DNA of 64,000 nucleotides from Chondrilla cf. caribensis (Eukaryota; Porifera; Demospongiae; Chondrillida; Chondrillidae): assembly GCA_964020155.1 (NCBI GenBank), contig OZ026558.1, positions 3,083,574 through 3,147,573 on the forward strand, read 5' to 3'. Below the pieces are notes generated by a model. It worked only from the letters and a program-made list of their open reading frames with translations. It was not told the DNA's origin and ran no database searches. Below are positions 47,164 through 57,700 of this stretch, piece after piece. The stretch's first letter is position 1. Every line of letters begins with the position of its first letter. The translations under genes and the position numbers were made by a program.

Positions 47164-48597
47164 CCTAGCGCTCCTCAAAAGGTTACTGGAATAGTCTTAT
47201 AGATTGAAATTTTGCGTCTTCGCCAACCAAAAACAACAATATAATGCTCGCCAAGAGATATGAGAGCGAATCAAGGCTAGAATGGCTTCACAAACGGTGA
47301 TCAATTGTGAATGCTCTACAGAATTCACCCATCCATCTGGAGATCAATCGAAAGGGGTGACATAAGGATGAATAGCAGGTATAGTAGTGTTTGTTCTGAC
47401 TTTTGCTCCTGCTAGAAAATCCACAGTGCTTGTTCTAAGCCTACCGACTGTATGTTCGTTGCCGTACAATGCTTAACAAGCTATAAAACCTGTTAGTGCG
47501 GGCAAGTGAGCTAGGGGCTGTCTTCTCTTTGATTCAGAATATTTAAATTTGTGATATGAATGGTCTCTATACCATCTTTTCTCCTCTTGTCTCACCCCTG
47601 TCATTTAGCTATACAATATTATATCCTCTTTATCTTTATCTTCTATTTGTAGTGCAGCAGTACATTTTCTAGGTAGGACTGAATTTTCCTTGTTCCCCTT
47701 GTGTAGAAATTTGCAGTGAATTGAACTTTCCATGACATGCAGGCACACTATATGCATGCCATGGGTTTTTTCTAGTAAAACTACTTATATAATATGCAAC
47801 CATCGTCACTACGTACACTGCTGTTGACATAGCATCCTCCACCAAGCTCCCAGTTATATCTGGTGTCCCCCAGGGTACGTAGTATTCTTGGCCCTCTCCT
47901 TTTTTATATTCCAACCATCTTTAAGTTATGGGGTACAGTCACCATATTAAATTATGCTAATAGTCACACCGTAATCCAACCACCTCCTTAACTATGATGT
48001 GTCTTTCAAGCCCAATTGAGTGTCAAATTAGAGTGGCTTGAAACTGAAACCCATTGTGGATTAGAGTGTTTTTCGCAGTACAATGATAGTGTCATTTTCG
48101 AACCGCATGTATTTCATGGAGTTAATGAGCTTATCATAGCATTAAATTGTCTTTTAAACTTGGACGTTTCAGTCATGAAGACCTTTGTCAGCAATAAATA
48201 GACTGTACGTTACAACTGTGGATAAATAAATGGATGGAGAACCGGAAGTTGATGATGTAATATGATGAAAGAATAGCGGGTAAATAGAAGCTGGTGTCAG
48301 AAGTGTCTATAGTACCTTCCAGGACCATTTTATCACTAGCTTTGATTCGGATCATTTCATCATCATAGTACAGATTGTATCATGCCATGTATTAATTATA
48401 TAGTTTATTATTGCTATAATACTAATATAATTATTAATGTCATTATAATAATAAGCAGAAAATGAAGTCTTCAAGTTCAGTATATATGTAGGAAAAATGG
48501 ATGAGGAACTCAAAATAATATACGTTGACAGGTAGTCATATACTAAATACTTCTGAAATGTTTCTTACATATAAACCTAAACCAAAAAATATTGCCG
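47164..48597. other. Non-coding 3' part of Ginger element
   Basis: About 1.4 kb between the transposase stop and the left inverted repeat. Apart from the reverse transcriptase relic at 47810-47935 nothing is recognised. A minus-strand AATAAA (TTTATT at about 48404) may end the transcript. Confidence 0.5.
47810..47935 (+). pseudogene. Reverse transcriptase fragment nested in Ginger
   Basis: Plus-strand frames read SSTKLPVISGVPQGT and then, after a frame change, LGPLLF. This is the conserved SGVPQGSVLGPLLF motif of LINE reverse transcriptases. Only about 40 codons remain. Confidence 0.6.
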
Positions 48598-50516
48598 TTA
48601 GCTGGAGCAAGCATGACATGTGTACTGTGCAGAGGGATCAGATAGAATAGATGATTGAATGCCCACACACAGCTGGTGGTACCACTCATTGCATCTAGCA
48701 CAGCAAACCATAGGGCCCCTTTTCTCATCCAACTTGTCCCATGGCAATCGGCAAATGCAATAAACTGGCACATCTTGTTCATATATGACACGTTGCTTTC
48801 TACTTCTTCGTTTTTCACAGGGGAAAGGCTCAATCGTATTCTTCTCAAAACATTTGCCAAGGTGTACACGTAAGGCTGCTTGGTTATATTTGTGATCGTG
48901 GGGATCTTCATCCATGCACAAGGTCTTAGCAAAGGCTATAGCAAAAGGCCCACAGTCCGAACCACCATTTTGTCTTTGAACGTCTATATGGTTCAATCTA
49001 ATTGATCGCGCTGACGTCTTCAAAATTGCACAGGCTTGTGTTTTCAGACTCAGTGAATTTTTCGAGCACGATGGCATGCTGTCGTAAACATCAATAACTC
49101 CAGGCTGTTTGCTACTGGTAGAAAGACAGACCCAGTGTTGACCACTGACGTTCACTATCTGTACCAAATTACACTGCCCAGAATTATAGATTTGCTTCTG
49201 ATTTAACAATAACGTATTCTGCAAGCCACTCTTTTGTGGGTACTGATTTCTTAAACATGTCTGTGCTGCATTAATGTGCATGTCTGATAGCCATGCACCT
49301 GAATAAAGCTCTTCTTTATCATTTACTTTCAGGCCTAAATTCTGTACCCAGTACTTGGATTGCATAGAGAGATGGGAAGAAGGGCTCGTTGAACTTAGCT
49401 CGATAACTTCTGATGTGCTCGGATCTTTGGTGGAGATAAAAGGAGGCTTGCATTCTACATCCATGTTGGTCAATTGGGCATCTTTATAAGGTGAGAATTC
49501 CGGATCCACTGTGCCAATTGTGGATATTGAATCATCCATTGGAACGAAAAACCCTCCTTCTTTACATGGAGTGCTACAGGCAAATCCTTCTTCAAACGTG
49601 GATGTAGACAATTTCTCCAGCGAAGTGTATGTGAGATGTAATTCTTCACAGGAGTCATCAATAGAATGCAAAGGTAGTGGCTGTTTACCTGACGAAGATC
49701 TGCATATAGAAAGACTTCTGCTGATCTGCAAATGGGGGTTTTGCTCATTGCAGAGTACTTCTGATGACACACTAGATGACTGCTGCAACTAAATGGAGGA
49801 GGAAATAGTGTATCATGCATACATAATTAATATGGATGCTTATATGCATGCATGTACTAACTGATACGATGCCACGAGTTTGTAATTCAGCAGCCAGCTT
49901 ATATGGCTTCAAATGCTTGCCATTCACTCGGTCGATATTTGCAACAGACCTGTCAAGTGATGTCAAGCTGTAAAGACCTTTCCCAAGAGCGCGACAGATC
50001 TTGAAGGGTCCCACCCATTTGGAATCCAGCTTGCCTCCTTTCCGTTTCTTACGGGAAAAATCCTTCTTCAGTACAACAGATCCAACAGAGAACACTGCTG
50101 GATTAGAAGCATGTTTTCTGTCATATGCTTCCTTTTGTTTTTGCTGTGCTTGTACAATGTTCTCTTTGGCTTTCACTAACATGCTTTTCATCCTTGTCTG
50201 ATGTTGTTTGGTATCAATCATGGCCACTTCATCCAAAGCATTGTGAGTGATAGAGGCGCTGGAATTGATGTCAATTGGGAGAACGGCTTGTCTCCCAAAC
50301 ATCAACTGAAAAGGCGTGAAGTGTGTTGATTCATGCAGAGATGTGTTGTAAGCATAGATACATGCATCCAAAAAATCCTGCCATGACTCCTTCTGAGAAG
50401 CTATGAATTTAACTATCATGCTCTGTATGGTTTGGTTGAAACGTTCAACGAGTCCATTAGCCTATAGGAGTATTAATAATAATATATACATATAATATTA
50501 TAATATTATTATTCCA

Positions 50517-50564
<48 letters not shown>

Positions 50565-52565
50565 GATGAAGGTACACATTTTAAGTATACATATATCGTG
50601 GTATAGACCTATATAAAAACATTTTACATTTCATGGAGAATGGTACATGTTCTATTTGTATCATGTCTATTCGGGGTGTATCCGATTTGTCATGAGTCCT
50701 GAGGGCGCGAAGCGCCCGAGGGCGAGTAGACAAATCCGGTACACCCCAAAAAAAAGTATGACGTCATCGGGATACAAGTATATGTCAATTCCCCAAAAAG
50801 CACTTAAGATGAAGCAAATAAAACAAACAAACATCAGCACACACACACACTGTCACACACACACGCACACACACATAATATGCACAAATGTCATATAATA
50901 TATATAATAACCAAACAATTGTACTAACATGGAATGCATATATACTATTCATTCACCTGTGGATGATATGGAGTCGTCAATCTGTGTTCAATCTTCAGCA
51001 GCTTCATGAACTGCATATTCAAAGCATTATTAAATTCTGACCCTTGGTCACTTGTAACAACTTTAGGAATGCCGAATCTCATAAACAGCTACACAATGGT
51101 ATATACATATTATAATATTATTATGGTGTATATATACATGTGCAACCATGAGAAAGTTATTTATACTGGGAGATCAGATACATGCTCATCCCTCCAAATT
51201 TTATCTAAGATACTAATAATCACTCAAAAAAACTCATGTAGTATCTTCTCGATGTATTTATTATAATAAAGCTTGTAATGGTAATGATATGGGCCTGAAA
51301 TTTCGGGAATGGACCTCCCTACTGTGGAAAAAAACTGTGTTTGGACTGACCTTAAAAAGGGTTGCAGCAACTTCCCCTGCATGTTTGGAAGGCATTGGTG
51401 TTGCCTCAACAAACTTTGAAAAGTAATCGCAGACTGTCAGAATGTACTTATTCCCTTGAGTCGAAGGTGGGGAAATAGGTCCAATGAAATCAATACCAAT
51501 CTGGTACCATACAGACACCACGGGAACTGGATGCAGCTCTGGTGTTTGTATATTCATCTTTCTGCCAGTTCTCTGGCAGGCATCACATTCAGAAATCTGG
51601 TAAAAAGGAAAGAAGGCTCAATTATATCCATAATGGATTTCATAAAATAATGATCGAATAATATAGGTGATAAAGGGCTGCATGCACATGACATTGTATA
51701 ATAGTGTATTAGTTAATAACTGAATATTATATGTGACAAGCAGGTTAGCAAGTCACCCCATGCAGCATATTGTATGCATGGTATAACTTTGGTATTCTCC
51801 GAGTTAATTAATTTTGTAGCCTATGTGTGTTCCAATACACTCACCAAAGTATTGACATCTTCCACCATACCATGCCACATGAACCGTTCTTTTATCCTAT
51901 ACAATGTCTTCGTCCTCCCCATGTGACCTGATGTCGCATCAACATGACAGGCCTGTAAGATTTTCTTCTGTTCGCTTCTGCTCTGGATATATCTTAGCAT
52001 GACCTGATCCTGGAAATATTATAATAGTTACAGTATATATAATTCATAAATACACAATATAACCATGCATGACACAGAGCATGTGGATATAGTCTAGTAA
52101 GAGTATACTGAAAAAATATATGTAATATTATAATGAAGGCTTAGAACAGTTACAGTCATCTCCACTGACCACAGCAATCACTGGCAAAAAGTACTAATGA
52201 GGCTGATCATGAATGAAGAGCATTCTCCCTATAGTATTATTGCTGTGGTGATTGCAAAACATAGCAGCTACTGTAGCTGTAGGATCGATTGAAAATCAAT
52301 GGGCAGGCTGATGGCCATAAATCGTTTCCTAAGTTATTGCTCAGCATTGTGAATATACCTTTCCCTTTTGCATATGCTTGTACAGCAGTTCACCATCCTT
52401 CGATAGGGCGAATTTCTCTGCTTTGCGTCTTATGGTTCGCTTCTTTTGAAGGGAGGATCCCGTAGGATAGGATTTGTCGGCCAAATACCGGTGCACTTCT
52501 TCAATAAGATTACCTTCAGCGTCCATTACCGCCTCGCTGCCCGCTCTCAAGAAGTAATTGACCAT
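48598..52565 (-). CDS. Ginger1 transposase: integrase + Ulp1-like protease + PHD finger
   Basis: Six exons: 52359-52565, 51845-52009, 51351-51596, 50957-51088, 49862-50461, 48598-49788. All five introns are GT-AG and fall between codons; the protein is 846 residues. The first in-frame ATG is at 52565, 35 bp inside the right inverted repeat. Domain order: an HHCC zinc motif (HVDATSGH...CDACQ), a DDE integrase core (IGIDFIGP, TSDQGSEF, NGLVERFN), a GPY/F-like module (KWVGPFKI), a Ser/Thr-rich linker, a C48/Ulp1-type protease fold (GQHWVCLS, VYDSM, GGSDCGPFA: His, Asp and Cys all present), and a C-terminal PHD finger (YCICRLPW...CCARCNEWYHQLC...CHAC). The integrase should cut and join the element's ends. 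The roles of the protease and PHD (SUMO removal, chromatin reading) are inferred from their families. Confidence 0.92.
50518..50560. repeat. (AT)n microsatellite in transposase intron
   Basis: About 21 AT/TA dinucleotides in the intron between exons 4 and 5 of the Ginger gene. Confidence 0.95.
50671..50748. mobile_element. Foldback element in transposase intron
   Basis: The arms TCGGGGTGTATCCGATTTGTC and GACAAATCCGGTACACCCCA enclose a GC-rich inner palindrome GGGCGCGAAGCGCCC. This resembles the foldback at 33529-33668, which also has a GAAGC-containing centre next to CCGAGG. It lies inside an intron of the Ginger gene. Confidence 0.7.
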
Positions 52566-52599
52566 GCTGCAGTGAAATCATTTCGCGTAGGGATACAAC

Positions 52600-52722
52600 G
52601 TAGGACCAATATTTTCAAGGTAGGACCGAATTTTCCTGAAAATTTTGTTCCCCCCGGATCAGATTTTCCGGAAAATTTGGTCCTAGGACGGAAATTTCCG
52701 GCGGACAGAAATTTCCGTGACA
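52600..52722 (-). repeat. Ginger right terminal inverted repeat
   Basis: Reverse complement of 47041-47163 with one mismatch, ending ...GTGACA directly before the GTTC target duplication at 52723. Confidence 0.95.
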
Positions 52723-52726
52723 GTTC

Positions 52727-54755
52727 TCACCATACCAATCAGGCTAGAATCTACCACGAAAGTGATACGAAGTCTCCTCGAGGATTATACTTTTACTCTG
52801 CACAGTTTCATCTCAACGGATGCTCTTCTTTCGATAGTACGAAGGAAAAGTTCGAAGTTTTGTCATGTAGCCGCGACGGTTTATCACTTACCGCTTTTAA
52901 AGGAGGTGGCCGACTGGAACACGAGAAGGATGCAACTGACTTCGCTGTAAGGTATGTTGTAGCTAAGTGTTAACACTACTAGCACAGCGTTGAAGTTTTA
53001 CTCGAAAGCTTAGGTTTTTGGAGTAGCGAGCTGATTTCTTACAAGTGACCGGAAATAAACCGTGACCGGAATTACCCCGCGTTACCTTACGTGATCATGG
53101 TCGCCATTGACAAGGATAAGGATGTCGTTGAAGAGTCTACATGTAAGACACACGAGTTTTACTGACGGAAAAAGGATCACATTGACATTTTTGGTTAGGT
53201 CGCCGATACGTGCATTGTTAATGGGACCATTATTATTATCCTCTTTTACATGTAGAATAGATCGTAATACTCTACTAGCAATTATGTAAGTATAAATAGT
53301 TACATCCTTAACCTTACAATAAAGGCCGCTTTCCCAGGTATTGAAGACAGACTTTCATGTAGTACTAATACATTTCACTTCCGATCAGTGGATGACCTTT
53401 CTACAATGGACAGATAATGGTACACTACCAGTACTAGTGTGTCCTTTAAGAAGAGGTTTATAGTATGACTATAGTAGTTGTGAGGCAGAGTAGGGTAACT
53501 TGTAAGGGGCATCATCAATATGAGTTATGGAGAAGTGTTTTTCAGTCTTGATAAAACTGTTATTTGAGATAATGTAACGGTGACATTAACTTAATACACA
53601 TTAATCTATGATCCCTACAATCAATTCCAACGTACTCTATTTCAGTCATTAGATCAATGGAAGAGTTCCTAACATCTGAAATACCTATATAGCCTGAATA
53701 ATATTGTTTTTTTCCTGCTATTAAGTATAGCATTATTATGCAGTGTCCACACAAATGTATTTTGAATTGTGCCCACTCCAACAGTGTTTGTACATGTCAA
53801 TGCTATTCCGAGTATACATTGTACATTACATATATGCACAGATCCTCTGTATGTGGATACTGTTCATTTATAATTATATTATCATTTTTGTGTAGAGTCT
53901 TTCATGCAGACTTGAAATTGGAAAATAAGGCAAGGACAACATGTTCCACTGTAAGAATTCATGTTACATCACTTACAGTAACTCTAACAGGTTGTCAATT
54001 CTGTTAGCCATACATCTATCTACATAATATGTATATATGTTTATGCAGCGACTTATGTGTGTCTACTGTGTATTCATAGTTAAAGTGGAGTCAATTTAGT
54101 GTACATGTGTGTTAGCATTGGGCAAAAAGGGCTTTGAAATGCATGAAGTGATGTATGTGGTGTGTGTGCGTGTGTGCATGCGTGTGTGTGTAGTCCTGTT
54201 TTCTTCACATGCACTAGTGTTGTGATAATTTTGCTGGTATGTTTCCTTCAATGACATAATAGCAATGTGATTGTTTATTGTTTTTCACTCTTGTCTCAGA
54301 TGAAAGATTGTGAACAGCTCAATGTGCAACACAGTGATAGTGTACATGTTCAAGACAATTCTAAAGGCATGTACTATTCATATATGTATCGTATGTACAG
54401 TCATTGTCTCTAATGTGTGTATAGTATGTACGTATGTACATACGTATATCGTGTGCCTATCTCTGTGCTATTGTGTGTAATGTGTTATTAATGCCTTGTC
54501 AATGTGCATTCTGTATCAGTATAAAAATAATTATTATCTATTATTATTATGTTCAGTTGAACTCAATGAAATATTGATAATTTGAATTAAATGATGTTAA
54601 TTATAGCTAAAATCAAGTAACCTCAAAAACCAAAAAGTATCATTATTATTTTTGATCCTATCATTTGTTACTTTAATTTACTACAGCCTAGGCCTATTCT
54701 TTATTACTAAATTATCATCTTAAAGTTATAACCAGTATTTATCCTATTTTGAGGT
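52727..54755. other. Region right of Ginger, one doubtful plus-strand first exon
   Basis: An ATG at 53098, preceded by two TGACCGGAA motifs (53047-53070) and followed by a 15-codon frame and a GTAAGA donor (about 53142), could be a first exon. Possible downstream exons near 53895-53950 and 54299-54370 are not supported by any recognised protein family. The remainder is AT-rich with TACGTATGTAC palindromes. Confidence 0.3.
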
Positions 54756-57700
54756 TTAGCACACTTCTTGAATGCAGTTGACGATGATGGGCATTTTAGC
54801 AAGGTAGTCCATCCCAATAAGACATTCAGCTGTTTGAATCTGAATGTGTTGGTTTTTTGTCCCTGAAAACCAATTCTTCAGAACCACAGTAGGCAAATCC
54901 GGATTGTAGACTTCACATAATTCTATGAAAGATTCTTCTTCTGGTGGTGGATTGGTAGGGTTCGAATCGGTTGGTGGTGGCCAGGTAGGTGGTGGCCATG
55001 TACTAGTAGGGGTTGAACCAGTAATCGGTGGACGGGTAAATGGTGGTGATGTGTTCAAACCAGATGCTCTCCTCTTTGTTGTAAAGTATTTGAAGGGAAA
55101 TTCCCTTATTTTAACTGGATTCAACTGGTCATTGACAATAGCTATTCTTTCTTTTTCTACTCCCTGAAGCTGTGGAATGTTCAAAGCAGAAAGACTCTCT
55201 TGTCCTTCAGTGATAGTATCTCTTCTTCTCCTTTTGGTACAGTTGGCATTATTAACAGGAGGATATAGGTCAACCTCCCGAGGAGGATCTTGTCCATTAC
55301 AGGCATTGAAGGGTTCAGTGTTGTTGTTTGGGTAGAATCTTGTGGACACGACACGTAGTATTAGGTCATACCCCTGAGTCTCGAATCGTATGAGCGTTGC
55401 ATCATAAGGTAATATTAGTGTGTCTATTATGCCATCTTCAGCAGTGTTATTGATGACTTTTGTACCTTGAGCATTTGTTAAATCATATGTATCATTTCCC
55501 TCTCCTCCGCTAAGATTATCATATCCTCCAAGAGCAACGAGTGTGTCATTTCCATTCATTCCTAAAGCAACATTGTCTAAAAACCCTGCAGTGATGATGA
55601 TGTCATTGTAGGGTGTCCCATAGACATTCTCTATTTCATCAATGTAGTCAATTCCTAAAGTGTGCTGAACATCTCCATTGCCCAAATCTACAGTTATGCC
55701 TTCTTCACTGATTGGATCCCCCATGTAACAGACCATGTCATCACCAGGTCCTCCTAGAACTTGATTGTCACCGAAACCTGGAAAAAGTACATCATCCCCT
55801 GGCCCTCCATCCATCATATCTGTATCGACGCCACCTATAAGAACATCATCTCCATCTCCACCATGTAGGGTATTGTTCCCCGCTTTCCCCTTGAGTACAT
55901 CATTTCCTGGTCCACCGTAAATGTAGTCATCTTCAATCCCACCCACCAAAGTGTTGTTCATGTCATTTCCATTTATGTGATTAGTGAAGTTGTTGGCTCC
56001 ATAGTCCACTATGACACGATTGTAGAGCGAGGAAGTAAGATTTATAAACTGACCAGATTTATCTTGAACTTTGTTAATGCCTACAATAACTGGTTGAAAG
56101 TCATTTGATGCCGGTAGGACAAAAATGAAGCCGTCACGAGAGGTAACTTGCAAGTGACGGGTTTTATTTAGCATTAGAAAGTTTCTGAGGACAACAATAT
56201 CAAGTGGGCCTGTGGAATTTGTCATGTTGAGCATGAGATCCTGTTTGTTGGATGCTTTACTAACATTAATTCCATCAAAGGGGATCATTATCACTAATGA
56301 GTCTGTTACATTATCTACTGCAAGATTATCAACATAGAGTATTCCATATCCTTGATTGTACACATAAGTATCACTGCCATTCCTCCCAACAACATAGCCA
56401 CCTCCCTCTCGAAGGTCAAAGTAGTTGTCAAGCTCACTGCCCCACACACTGTCTTGAAAAGGAGACCCTATCACTCTCTCGACATTCCTCCATTCTTTTG
56501 TATTCAGATCCAAATATAAACCCACCTCGGAACCAGATTTATCAATTGCCACTGGTATCTTTTCAGGAGATGGTCGAGGGCGGGAGTTTGTTACATTAAT
56601 TGCAAAAGTTATGCCATCATTTGTCTGAACTAGAATATGTTGATTTTCTTCGCCTAAAAACCAATTAATCAAACATACTTGCATATTTTTGCCATACTTT
56701 TTGGAGGAAATATTCACTGAAACCGAGTCATAATTTATGACCGACACATCACTGTATTCAGTTCCAAACAAAAGAAGATCTTGCTCCTTGTTGTGAGCAA
56801 AATTTCCAATGGTATCTGCACCATCTCCTGGTTGTATGACGTACACATCCTGTCCTTCTCCTCCAGAAATGTAATCTTTGCCTCCACCTAGTTTGAAGTA
56901 ATCCTGCCCATTGTGCCCTACAATATAATCAGAATATGGTGAACCTATAACCGATATTTGTGAGAGATCTTTATAGGTTTCATTCCTTGATAGGTCGGCC
57001 CTTGCTGCAGTATGAAAAGTAATGACAACCGGAGTGAGTGAAACATTAAATGTGTTGCTTGGATATAAACCAAAGACATCCGAATCTTTTGTAACTAAAA
57101 GAATAGGTCGGCTATATTGGAAGTTCCACCAAGACAACAAAGTAATCATTGTTCTTCCAAAATATACAATGTCGAGATCATCATAATGCTGCTGTAAGGA
57201 GAATTGATTAGAATCAACTGGGAGATAGATCATATCAGTTTCATGATCACTGGCATACTGTCGTATCCACACTTGCCCAGAATTGGTTTCTTTTTGTGCT
57301 GTGAGATCAAATGTGTTGGCACCTTTTTCTCCAGATAAAATTTCTGTTCCGGAATATTCATTCCCTCCGCCGATAATTGTATTGTCAATGTCATTACCAA
57401 CAAGATAGTCATTATGTAGTGATCCATAAAGGTATTCCACTTTACTGAAAATGGGGGTAGATGCATCCCAAATAGCATAGTGATTGCTGCTTGGTGGTCC
57501 AAGGGCATAAGGTACAGTAAGAATGGTACCATTTTTCTGAGGTGAGACGGAGAAAAAAATTCCATCTGAAGATCTAAAATGCATGTGCTGATAAGCTTCA
57601 CTCTTGAACCAGTTTTTGATTATCACACTCAATGGATTGTTAGCATCAACTGAAGAGACATTTAAATCATAATCCATTCTGTGGAAGAATAAACTGGAGT

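Larger units (their letters stand above)
47041..52722 (-). mobile_element. Complete Ginger1-like DNA transposon, 5682 bp
   Basis: The ends are 123-bp inverted repeats with a single mismatch (47041-47163, 52600-52722). Both start TGTCACGG, which fits the TGTNR ends reported for Ginger elements. A 4-bp target duplication GTTC sits directly outside each end (47037-47040, 52723-52726). The minus strand carries one spliced gene for a Gypsy-like integrase fused to an Ulp1-like protease and a PHD finger, a combination described for Ginger1. Near-identical ends and an unbroken gene indicate recent, perhaps current, mobility. Confidence 0.93.

Noticed and set aside
52446..52973. A 175-codon plus-strand frame starting inside the Ginger element
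   Set aside because: Its first part is antisense to transposase exon 1 and the inverted repeat; only the part after 52727 could be host coding sequence.
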